A stretch of DNA of 24,459 bases from contig CAKMNE010000003.1 in the NCBI GenBank assembly GCA_927798505.1, forward strand, positions 1-24,459, written 5' to 3'. A model generated the notes under the pieces. It searched no databases. It saw nothing but the letters and a program-made list of their open reading frames with translations, and was not told the DNA's origin. The stretch comes from an uncultured Bacteroidales bacterium. GTDB taxonomy: Bacteria; Bacteroidota; Bacteroidia; Bacteroidales; UBA932. Made by a program: the position numbers and the translations under genes. This document shows, in pieces, positions 17,590 to 24,459 of the stretch (position 1 is the first letter of the stretch; each line of letters starts with the position of its first letter).

Positions 17590-18909
17590 ATGCAAGAAGA
17601 AAAGAGATTCAAGTACTGGCAGTGGCGCGTCATCATCTGCTCGATGATAGGCTACGCAATGTTCTACTTCGTTCGCAAGAACTTCTCATTCGCCATCCCT
17701 ATACTTCAGGAGGAATATGGCATCACCAATGCCAGCTTCGGTATAATAATGACCCTGGGAGGACTGATTTACGGCGTCTCCAAATTTGTCAACGGAATAC
17801 TCGGTGACCGCACCAATCCCCGCTGGCACCTTGCCCTGGGCCTGATTGTCTGTGTCGGGACCAGTGTCGTTCTTGGCTTTTCCGACAAGATAAGCGTAAT
17901 GGTGACCGGCCAGACTGAAGGAGCGGGATTCGTCAGGGGGATGATAATAGTGATGGCTGCGATGTACATTGTCAACCAGATCTTCCAGGGTTGCGGCTTC
18001 GCTCCTTGCAACCACCTGATGGTCAGCTGGGTACCGCCTCACGAGCTGGCCACCAAAATGAGTATCTGGAACACCTCGCACTCCATCGGCGCCTTCGTGG
18101 TGGCAGTTATCTGCGGATATATAACCAAGTGGCAGCTCTGCTTCTGGGTGCCTGCAGCCATTTCCGCCTTCGGAGTGCTGTTCATCATAGCCACACTCAG
18201 GGACACCCCGAAATCAGTGGGACTTCCTGAACTCCCGAAGGTGAAGGGCGAGCTGGACGAGAATGAGAACAAGGACCCTAAGGTATTCCGCAAGTTCCTG
18301 ATGCAGAAGGTATTCCTCAATCCTATCATCTGGGTTCTCGCCATCACCGACCTCTTTGTTTACATAGTGCGCTTCGCGATTCTCGACTGGGGTCCGAAAC
18401 TTCTTACGGATATGGGACTCGACCAGTCCATCGCAGGCTGGACGGTAGGCATCTTCGAGGTGGCGGGCTGTGCCGGAATGCTTGCGGCCGGAGTCATATC
18501 CGACAAGCTCTTCGGCAGCAAGTCGCAAAGGGTTTGCGCCATCGAGATGGCTCTTGTCGCCGTCTGCCTGATAGCGCTGCACTTCGTACAGGACATCAAC
18601 TCTCCGGTACTCTTCCTCGCCATACTCGCCATAGCCGGCTTCCTCCTCTATGGACCACAGGCCCTGCTTGGCGTGATCGCATCCAACCAGGCGACCAAGA
18701 AGGCGGCTTCATCCGCAGTGGGACTGATAGGGCTTATGAGCTACCTCAGCACCATAGTGACCGGTTACGGCTTCGGCGCGCTTGCTGACAGATTCGGAGG
18801 CTGGCATTGGATCTTCATCGTTATGTCCGGCATCGCAGTGGTGGGCACAATTCTCATTGCAACCGTCTGGAACCTCAAAGACCCAAGCATAAGCGAGAAA
18901 AAGATATGA
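17590..18909 (+). CDS. Organophosphate:phosphate antiporter (GlpT/UhpT family MFS transporter)
   Basis: This 439-residue, 12-helix inner-membrane transporter of the OPA family exchanges a phosphate ester such as glycerol-3-phosphate or hexose-phosphate for inorganic phosphate. The family segment YFVRKNFSFA contains Arg29, and IVRFAILDWGPKLL contains Arg261; these match the two phosphate-binding arginines of E. coli GlpT (R45 and R269). The MFS loop motif GDRTNPR lies at 72-78, and a charged central loop (about 212-236) separates the two six-helix halves. Which ester it carries cannot be read from sequence. Flanked by mtlD and two phosphodiesterase genes, mannitol-1-phosphate or glycerol-3-phosphate are the leading candidates. 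UhpC-type sensors share this fold, but no partner kinase is present. Its stop overlaps the next start (ATGA). Confidence 0.9.
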   Translation: MQEEKRFKYWQWRVIICSMIGYAMFYFVRKNFSFAIPILQEEYGITNASFGIIMTLGGLIYGVSKFVNGILGDRTNPRWHLALGLIVCVGTSVVLGFSDKISVMVTGQTEGAGFVRGMIIVMAAMYIVNQIFQGCGFAPCNHLMVSWVPPHELATKMSIWNTSHSIGAFVVAVICGYITKWQLCFWVPAAISAFGVLFIIATLRDTPKSVGLPELPKVKGELDENENKDPKVFRKFLMQKVFLNPIIWVLAITDLFVYIVRFAILDWGPKLLTDMGLDQSIAGWTVGIFEVAGCAGMLAAGVISDKLFGSKSQRVCAIEMALVAVCLIALHFVQDINSPVLFLAILAIAGFLLYGPQALLGVIASNQATKKAASSAVGLIGLMSYLSTIVTGYGFGALADRFGGWHWIFIVMSGIAVVGTILIATVWNLKDPSISEKKI

Positions 18910-19916
18910 AAAGCGGAGCAAAATTCGCCATACTGATGGTCCTGCTGGCAGTGGCGCTGGTGGCAGGTTTCCTCTGCTACAGAAACTCAGAGGACAGCTA
19001 CAAGGTTGTGGATCCGGCAGATATCGACAGCATAGAGGACCTTCAGGCCTACTTCCACCACCATCCGGACCGGGATATAATCATAAGCGCCCACAGGGGC
19101 GGAATGCAGGAGGGCTACCCGGAGAACTGCATCGCGTCCTGCGAGAAGACGATTTCCGAGATGCCGACCTTCTTCGAGATAGATTTTTCCTTCACGAAGG
19201 ACAGCGTGATGGTGCTGATGCACGACCTCACCCTGGACCGCACCACAACAGGAAGCGGCCCGGTGGAGAATTACACACTTGAAGAACTGCAGCAGTTCCG
19301 CCTGAAGGACCGCTACGGAAACGTCACAGACTACACCATTCCAACCCTTGAGGAACTCCTTGAATGGGGAGACCACAAGGTGGTGTTCAATTTCGACAAC
19401 AAATACATAAACACCGCCGGGGTCAGCGAAGAACGCAAGCGCGCCGCTCTGGAATACTATGCCCGTCAGCTTGAAGAGGGCGGAAAATGGAGCCGCTACC
19501 ACAATATAATGCTCTCCGTGCGCTCTCTCGACGAGGCTCTTTTCTACTGGAACAGGGGCATACGCAACGTTATGTTCTGCGTGGAGATCAGCAGTCCCGA
19601 GATGTACGAGGCCTACGAGAAGAGCGGCATACCTTGGAACTATCTGATGGCATACATACGCCTTGCAGTGGACCCGCAGATGCAGGAGATATATGACAAA
19701 CTCCACGAAAACGGAGTTATGACCATGACTTCGATAACCGGTTCCGCCGACAAGGTAAAGAAGCCGTCGGACCGCCGCATCGCCTATATGCGCGAACTGC
19801 TCGCCGAACCGGATATAATAGAAACCGACTACCCTTCGCAGTTCATAGGCCTGCCTTGGGACCGTGCGACTCTGCACGCCCTTCAGGATGCGGCCATAGC
19901 CGGGAGAGGGAAATAA
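18906..19916 (+). CDS. Glycerophosphodiester phosphodiesterase-family protein, membrane-anchored or exported
   Basis: The GDPD family hydrolyses glycerophosphodiesters to an alcohol and glycerol-3-phosphate in a TIM barrel with one divalent metal. The 336-residue protein has one N-terminal hydrophobic span (about 6-24) without a good lipobox, so it is a signal anchor or cleaved signal peptide facing the periplasm. The catalytic pair is HRGG (H63, R64) with H106 in MHD; the metal ligands are E73 in PEN and E91/D93 in FFEIDF. The later E-x-K strand reads F-D-N-K, so the usual Glu appears to be Asp. The ATG at 18906 overlaps the antiporter stop (ATGA), which implies tight coupling between ester release and import. 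The substrate may differ from plain glycerophosphodiesters. Confidence 0.88.
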   Translation: MKSGAKFAILMVLLAVALVAGFLCYRNSEDSYKVVDPADIDSIEDLQAYFHHHPDRDIIISAHRGGMQEGYPENCIASCEKTISEMPTFFEIDFSFTKDSVMVLMHDLTLDRTTTGSGPVENYTLEELQQFRLKDRYGNVTDYTIPTLEELLEWGDHKVVFNFDNKYINTAGVSEERKRAALEYYARQLEEGGKWSRYHNIMLSVRSLDEALFYWNRGIRNVMFCVEISSPEMYEAYEKSGIPWNYLMAYIRLAVDPQMQEIYDKLHENGVMTMTSITGSADKVKKPSDRRIAYMRELLAEPDIIETDYPSQFIGLPWDRATLHALQDAAIAGRGK

Positions 19917-19928
19917 AGTACAGATATC

Positions 19929-20750
19929 ATGAAAAAGACAATCATCGGCATTTTCGCCCTTTTGCTTTGCTGCGCCGCCTACGCGCAGACCCAGACCATA
20001 CGTGCCTTCTCACACAGGGGAGGCCGGCTTGAACGCGACGAGAACACTCTGCTGGCCTTCCAGGAAAGCTGGGATGCAGGCTACACCGGCTTCGAGACGG
20101 ACATCAGGATGACCAAGGACGGTGTTCTCTACATCACCCACGACAACACTCTGGAGCGCACGACAAACGGAACGGGCGTATTCGAGGAGAAGACTTCGGC
20201 CGAAATCGACCAGCTTAGGACCAAGAAGGGCAACCGCATACTCCGCTTCGACGAACTCTGCCGTTTCTTTGACGGAAAGGACAGTCTCTATGTGGAATTC
20301 GAATTCAAGACCAAGCCGGAGAGCTCCTATCCTCAGGAAAGACTTGAGGAATATGTCGAGAAAGTATGGAAGGGAGTGCAGAGCATTCAGTCCAAGGGCT
20401 CACAGTTCGTTTTCACCTCATCCGACTACAGGGGTCTGCGCTATCTCCAGACCTACCACCCGGAAGCCGAACTGCTGCTTATCATCAGCAAGCCTATCAA
20501 CGACGAGACCATCGCTATGGCCAAGACCGTAGGAATATATACACTCGGCTGCAAGATGGAGGGCACTTCGCGTCAGGCCGTTGAGAAGGCACACAAGGCC
20601 GGTATCACCGTCAGCCTCTGGCCGGGTCAGAGCGTGGAGGACTTTATGCTCGGTGCCTATCTCGGCTGCGACCGTATGTGCACGGACGTGCCTGTGACCG
20701 TCAAGACCTGGATGGAGAAGAATGCGCCTTGGATCAAGGTAAAATATTAA
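19929..20750 (+). CDS. Periplasmic glycerophosphodiester phosphodiesterase
   Basis: This second GDPD-family enzyme has 273 residues and an N-terminal signal peptide predicted to be cut after AYA (residue 19), giving a soluble periplasmic protein. The catalytic set is intact: HRGG (H29, R30), DENT with E38, ETDIR (E56, D58), HDNTLERTTNG (H71) and EFEFKTK with E125 and K127. It shares the fold but little sequence with the preceding GDPD protein, so the pair is not a recent duplication and may split substrates between them. It begins 12 bases after that gene and 33 bases before mtlA. The product ester would be available to the antiporter encoded two genes upstream. Confidence 0.91.
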   Translation: MKKTIIGIFALLLCCAAYAQTQTIRAFSHRGGRLERDENTLLAFQESWDAGYTGFETDIRMTKDGVLYITHDNTLERTTNGTGVFEEKTSAEIDQLRTKKGNRILRFDELCRFFDGKDSLYVEFEFKTKPESSYPQERLEEYVEKVWKGVQSIQSKGSQFVFTSSDYRGLRYLQTYHPEAELLLIISKPINDETIAMAKTVGIYTLGCKMEGTSRQAVEKAHKAGITVSLWPGQSVEDFMLGAYLGCDRMCTDVPVTVKTWMEKNAPWIKVKY

Positions 20751-20783
20751 GAAAGCATCAAATAAACTGACAGTTCCATAGAA

Positions 20784-22565
20784 ATGGCAGCGGAAGGCAT
20801 ACAGAGTTTCGGCCGCAAGTTGAGCGCCATGGTGATGCCCAATATCGGGGCATTCATTGCCTGGGGCCTGATTACCGCCATATTCATCAGTAACGGCTGG
20901 TGGCCGAACGAGCATATCGCGAAGCTGGTGACGCCTATGCTGCGCTACCTGCTGCCGCTGCTTATCGCATATACGGCCGGTCGCAACGTCGCAGGCGTAA
21001 GGGGCGGAGTGGCAGGAGCCGTCGCAACTATGGGTGTGATCATAGGCAGTGACACACCTATGTTCATCGGGGCAATGATAATGGGCCCTCTCGCAGGATT
21101 ATATATCAAGACCTGGGATGAGATGGTCAAGGGGCGTATCAAGCCCGGCTTCGAGATGCTGGTGGACAACTTCTCCCTCGGCATCATAGCGATGCTGCTG
21201 GCCATAGCCGGCTATCTGCTCATAGGGCACGCGGTGTCCTGGCTCACGGAGGCGATAAGCAACGGAGTCAACTGGATGCTGGCCCACAAGCTGAATCCTC
21301 TGCTGGCCGTGCTGGTCGATCCTGCCAAGGTTCTGTTTCTCAACAATGCCGTCAATCACGGCATAATGACTCCGCTGGGCATAGAGCAGGCCTCACAGAT
21401 GGGCCACTCGATGCTTTTCCTCGTGGACCCGAATCCGGGGCCGGGCCTTGGAATACTGCTGGCCTGCTGGGTGTTCGGGAAAGGTGCGACAAGGCAGTCC
21501 GCTCCGGGAGCCGCTATAATACAGCTCTTCGGCGGCATCCACGAGATCTATTTCCCTTACGTCCTTGCGCGTCCCATACTGCTGTTGGCCGTAATGGTCG
21601 GGAATATATGCGCCCTGAGCTTCTACACTCTCGTGGACTTCGGCCTCGTCGCCCCGGCTTCCCCCGGAAGTCTGATATCCATATTGCTTATGTCGCCGAA
21701 GGGTACGGCGCTTACCGGACTGGCCGGAGTCGCTATAGGCACGCTGGTGTCCTTCCTGCTGGCCTGGCCTATGATCAGACGCAGGCCGGATTTCAACGGA
21801 AGTGACGAGCAGGATTCCGCTGGCGGAAACAGGACGGAAAGAAGCGGTAGGGTTTCAAAGATAGTCTTCTGCTGCGATGCCGGAATGGGCTCCAGCGCTT
21901 TGGGAGCCACCCGCTTCCGCAAGAGAGTTAAGGATGCCGGACTGAATATCGATGTCTGCAACAGCCCGGTTGACAATATTCCTTCCGATGCGGATATCGT
22001 GGTCTGCCAGAAAGTGCTTGCGGATCGAACACTGAAGAATATTCGCAAGGATGCTGACGGAAAGGCGGCCGCGGAACTGCTTGTAATCGAAAACTTCCTC
22101 GAGGACAGCGGTCTGGACGGACTTCTGAAACGGCTCAGCGGGGTGCTTCAGCCTTGGAACATACGCACGGGACTGCCATCCGAATCGAAGGAGGAGGCCA
22201 TCAGGCGCGCCGGAAAGATGCTCGTTGACAGTGGCTGCGTCACGCTGGGCTATGTCAACGCAATGATCGAGAGGGAGAAGCTCCAGACCACGTATATGGG
22301 AATGGGAATTGCCATACCTCACGGCACATCCGAGGCCAAGGGCAAGGTGCTCCGCAGCGGAGTTGTCGTACTGCAGTACCCTGAGGGCGTGGACTTCGGA
22401 GAGGAGAAGGCCCGCCTCGTAATAGGCATTGCAGGAGCAGGCGACAGCCATCTGGATATAATTTCAGGCATTGCAGCCGCGCTGGAGGACGAGCAGACGC
22501 TTGAGACGCTGCAGAGCTGCGACGATCCCGAACTGATATATGAAATATTGAGCAAAGCTATATGA
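20784..22565 (+). CDS. mtlA: PTS mannitol transporter, enzyme IICBA fusion
   Basis: The mannitol permease imports D-mannitol while phosphorylating it to mannitol-1-phosphate. Of 593 residues (E. coli MtlA has 637), the membrane IIC domain (about 5-335) has MVMPNIGAFIAWG, NNAVNHGI (187-194) and GGIHEIYFPYV (250-260). The IIB domain follows with the phosphocysteine loop CDAGMGSS (Cys364). The IIA domain (about 462-593) carries the phosphohistidine H513 in IPHGT. The IIC-IIB and IIB-IIA linkers are shorter than in E. coli. All three phospho-relay sites are present, so the protein should work with the HPr and enzyme I encoded next. The stop overlaps the ptsH start (ATGA). No MtlR-type regulator is present in the window. 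Confidence 0.96.
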   Translation: MAAEGIQSFGRKLSAMVMPNIGAFIAWGLITAIFISNGWWPNEHIAKLVTPMLRYLLPLLIAYTAGRNVAGVRGGVAGAVATMGVIIGSDTPMFIGAMIMGPLAGLYIKTWDEMVKGRIKPGFEMLVDNFSLGIIAMLLAIAGYLLIGHAVSWLTEAISNGVNWMLAHKLNPLLAVLVDPAKVLFLNNAVNHGIMTPLGIEQASQMGHSMLFLVDPNPGPGLGILLACWVFGKGATRQSAPGAAIIQLFGGIHEIYFPYVLARPILLLAVMVGNICALSFYTLVDFGLVAPASPGSLISILLMSPKGTALTGLAGVAIGTLVSFLLAWPMIRRRPDFNGSDEQDSAGGNRTERSGRVSKIVFCCDAGMGSSALGATRFRKRVKDAGLNIDVCNSPVDNIPSDADIVVCQKVLADRTLKNIRKDADGKAAAELLVIENFLEDSGLDGLLKRLSGVLQPWNIRTGLPSESKEEAIRRAGKMLVDSGCVTLGYVNAMIEREKLQTTYMGMGIAIPHGTSEAKGKVLRSGVVVLQYPEGVDFGEEKARLVIGIAGAGDSHLDIISGIAAALEDEQTLETLQSCDDPELIYEILSKAI

Positions 22566-22834
22566 CCGAAAAGACAATCACACTCGAGGCGCCTAACGGA
22601 ATGCACGCAAGGCCGGCCGGCGAACTGGTAAAGCTTGCGAAGAGCCTGTCTCCAGTCAAACTGACTCTCTGCAGCGGCGGCAAATGCGCCAATGCAGCCA
22701 GTATGCTTTCACTGCTTGCGCTGGGACTCAAGAGCGGCAGTGCCGTGACTGTGAGGGCAGAGGCAGCATCCGCTGGGGAAGAGTCAGCAGCCCTGGAGAG
22801 TATCTGCCGCTTCATTGCAGACATAAAGGATTGA
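22562..22834 (+). CDS. ptsH: Phosphocarrier protein HPr
   Basis: HPr passes phosphate from enzyme I to the IIA domain of the sugar permease in the cytoplasm. The 90-residue protein has the active-site histidine H15 in GMHARPAG. A serine (S47, in AASMLSLLALG) occupies the position of the regulatory Ser46 of Gram-positive HPr. The start overlaps the mtlA stop, and ptsI follows after 7 bases, so the three PTS components are made together. Position beside a sugar-specific permease suggests a dedicated phosphocarrier rather than a global one. No HPr kinase gene is in the window. Confidence 0.95.
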   Translation: MTEKTITLEAPNGMHARPAGELVKLAKSLSPVKLTLCSGGKCANAASMLSLLALGLKSGSAVTVRAEAASAGEESAALESICRFIADIKD

Positions 22835-22841
22835 TATTCAA

Positions 22842-24341
22842 ATGAAAACATATCACTCGAAAGCCAGGATACAGGGCAGCGCCGAGGGTGTCGCCTATGT
22901 TCTTGGCTCCGGGCATTGTGCCGCCCGTGACGGTCTGGGCTTCGATGAAGCGATGGAACGGGCCGGGGAGGAACTCCGCCAACTTGCCGACAAGGATTGC
23001 GGAGACGGAGTATTCGCGGCACATCTGGAAATTCTGGAGGACCCAATGCTTCGTGAAAGCGTGGAGACGCATATCGCGGAGGGGATGGCTGACGCCGAGG
23101 CCTGCACCGCCGCCTGCGAAGAGATATGCAGGATGTTTGCGGATATCGATGACGAATATCTCCGTGCCCGCGCCGATGACGTCAGGGATGTTTTCGGACG
23201 GCTTCTACGCCTCATCGAGGGGCGCGAGGACAGGAGTTTTGAAGATATGCCCGACGCTGCGGTGATTGTGGCAGACAATATAAACCCTTCGGACACTGCA
23301 CTTATGGACCTGGACAGGGTCGCTGCTTTTGTCACATCAAAGGGCAGCAGCACCTCCCACGTTTGCATTATTGCCGCCGGTCGTGGAATCGCGGCAGCAG
23401 TAGGGGTTGACGCCTGTACGGATATCAGGAACGGGGCCAGAGTGCTCATCGATTCGGAGAGCTCTTCCATTATCGAGGATCCGGATTCCGAGACTCTGGA
23501 GCAGTTCCGTCGCAGAGCATTGAAGCGGAAGAGCATACGGGAGTGTTTCGACGGAATCAAACTGATGTGCAATGCCGGCTCGGTGGAGGATGTGGAACGG
23601 GCAATCAGAGCCGGTGCCGCCGGGATAGGCCTTTTCAGGAGTGAATTCATCTATATGGCCGGGACCCGGCTTCCGGATGAGGAGGAGCAGTACTCCGTCT
23701 ATGCCGCAGCAGCGGAGCTCTGCGGGGCGCGTCCTCTGACCATACGCACTCTGGATATTGGTGCAGACAAGGGACTGCCTTATATGACTTTGCCTGCGGA
23801 GGAAAATCCGAACCTCGGCATCAGGGGAATACGCTTCTGTCTGAAGAATCCTGAGCTTTTCAAGACCCAGCTAAGGGCCATTCTGCGTGCTTCCGCAAGG
23901 GGCAAGGTGAAGATCATGCTGCCTATGGTGTGCCTCCGGGAGGAGATTGTCCGCACCAGGACTCTGCTGGAGGAGTGTATGCGTGAATTGGACGAAAGGG
24001 CACTTCCTTACAATAAGGATATCGAGCTGGGAATTATGATTGAGACTCCGGCCGCTGTCCTTGAGGCCTCTGAACTTGCGGAATTGTGTTCGTTCTTCAG
24101 CATTGGCACCAATGACCTTAGCCAGTACATTATGGCGGCTGACCGCGGTAACAGTGCCTGCAGCGCATTATGCGACTACCGCCACCCTGCCGTTCTGAAG
24201 GCCATCTCTATGACAGTCGAGGCAGCACATCAACACGGAATCGAGTGCGGAATGTGCGGTGAAATGGCCTCGGACAGCTCCCAGGCCTCCCTCCTGAAGT
24301 CTCTTGGCCTTGACTATCTGAGCGTCAACCGGCTGGATTAA
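22842..24341 (+). CDS. ptsI: PTS enzyme I (phosphoenolpyruvate-protein phosphotransferase), C-terminally short
   Basis: Enzyme I takes phosphate from PEP and gives it to HPr. The HPr-binding helical domain (about 30-125, with DDEYLRARADDVRDV) and the swivelling domain with phosphohistidine H173 (KGSSTSHVCI) are present. The PEP-binding barrel has GLFRSEFIYM, IRTLDIGADKGLPYM, ENPNLGIRGIRF, IMIETPAA, SIGTNDLSQYIMAADRGN and C472 in GMCGEMA. At 499 residues it is shorter than usual (E. coli 575). About 16 residues are missing at the N-terminus, and roughly 45 after C472, where the family continues past DEFSM-like residues into the final barrel helices; here it stops at DYLSVNRLD. All named catalytic residues remain, but the shortened end could affect folding or dimer stability. 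It is the last gene of the operon. Confidence 0.93.
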   Translation: MKTYHSKARIQGSAEGVAYVLGSGHCAARDGLGFDEAMERAGEELRQLADKDCGDGVFAAHLEILEDPMLRESVETHIAEGMADAEACTAACEEICRMFADIDDEYLRARADDVRDVFGRLLRLIEGREDRSFEDMPDAAVIVADNINPSDTALMDLDRVAAFVTSKGSSTSHVCIIAAGRGIAAAVGVDACTDIRNGARVLIDSESSSIIEDPDSETLEQFRRRALKRKSIRECFDGIKLMCNAGSVEDVERAIRAGAAGIGLFRSEFIYMAGTRLPDEEEQYSVYAAAAELCGARPLTIRTLDIGADKGLPYMTLPAEENPNLGIRGIRFCLKNPELFKTQLRAILRASARGKVKIMLPMVCLREEIVRTRTLLEECMRELDERALPYNKDIELGIMIETPAAVLEASELAELCSFFSIGTNDLSQYIMAADRGNSACSALCDYRHPAVLKAISMTVEAAHQHGIECGMCGEMASDSSQASLLKSLGLDYLSVNRLD

Positions 24342-24414
24342 GCAGCATTTGACGCAGATCGTTGTTGCGGCCGGGAGATTGCCACGAGACTAATCGAGGG
24401 ATGCGGCGGGGACA

Positions 24415-24436
24415 GGCGCCACTCCGGCGGCTTTTT
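24415..24436 (+). terminator. Weak candidate terminator after ptsI
   Basis: A 4-bp GC stem (CGCC/GGCG, extendable past one mismatch) with a 5-base loop is followed by TTTTT (24432-24436), 74 bases after the ptsI stop. The stem is short, so the call is tentative. The rest of 24342-24459 shows no gene. Confidence 0.35.
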
Positions 24437-24459
24437 ACTTAGGATTATGCCGCCTTCGT

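Noticed and set aside
16647..17636. Open frame of 329 codons on the minus strand over mtlD
   Set aside because: It is antisense to a full-length MtlD with intact motifs; its composition (many Arg, Cys, His) is typical of a shadow frame.
18807..18905. Upstream extension of the first GDPD by 33 residues
   Set aside because: It lies inside the antiporter gene in another frame; the ATG at 18906 gives a normal N-terminal hydrophobic segment and a typical 4-base overlap.
18987..19877. Open frame of 296 codons on the minus strand over the first GDPD gene
   Set aside because: It is antisense to a conserved enzyme and shows no family motif or leader.
1..24459. CRISPR array, tRNA or rRNA genes, insertion sequences, phage attachment sites
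   Set aside because: No regular direct repeats with spacers, no tRNA-like cloverleaf, no transposase or integrase and no flanking target duplications were seen.

Overview
The window comes from a member of the Bacteroidota, most likely the order Bacteroidales; the genus cannot be fixed from this sequence. The evidence is a SusC/SusD pair, lipoproteins with Bacteroidota-style lipoboxes, promoters of the TTTG / TAnnTTTG type, an almost complete absence of Shine-Dalgarno sequences, and a long-insert LepB. Nearly all of the DNA is coding, and no gene-free stretch exceeds 300 bases.

Left part, minus strand (1-5123): a translation block read right to left as thrS, infC, rpmI, rplT, lepB, rpmB, rpmG (rpmG is cut by the window edge). 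infC appears to start at an ATC codon behind a perfect AGGAGG, the textbook setting for IF3 autoregulation. thrS has a clear promoter whose -33 element lies in the T-tract of the upstream gene's terminator.

Middle part (5146-15401): a 928-residue surface lipoprotein (two fibronectin III domains, then about 14 GLUG-like repeats) is divergent from a three-gene operon of susC, susD and a calcineurin-like phosphoesterase lipoprotein. The two promoters sit back to back within about 65 bases. The operon ends in a strong hairpin terminator. It carries no glycosidase; its only visible enzyme is a phosphoesterase.

Right part, plus strand (15427-24459): an apparent eight-gene operon with gaps of at most 33 bases and several ATGA overlaps. 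It encodes a GtrB/DPM1-like glycosyltransferase, mannitol-1-phosphate dehydrogenase (mtlD), a GlpT/UhpT-type organophosphate:phosphate antiporter, two different exported glycerophosphodiester phosphodiesterase-family proteins, mannitol enzyme IICBA (mtlA), HPr (ptsH) and enzyme I (ptsI). This is a self-contained mannitol phosphotransferase system, which is uncommon in Bacteroidota, combined with phosphodiester hydrolysis and phosphate-ester import.

My interpretation is that mannitol-1-phosphate may be reached by two routes: PTS uptake of free mannitol, and periplasmic hydrolysis of a phosphodiester followed by antiporter uptake of the phosphate ester. MtlD would feed both into fructose-6-phosphate. 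The neighbouring SusCD-phosphoesterase operon could supply the phosphodiester substrate. The substrate link is inference. The gene identities are well supported.
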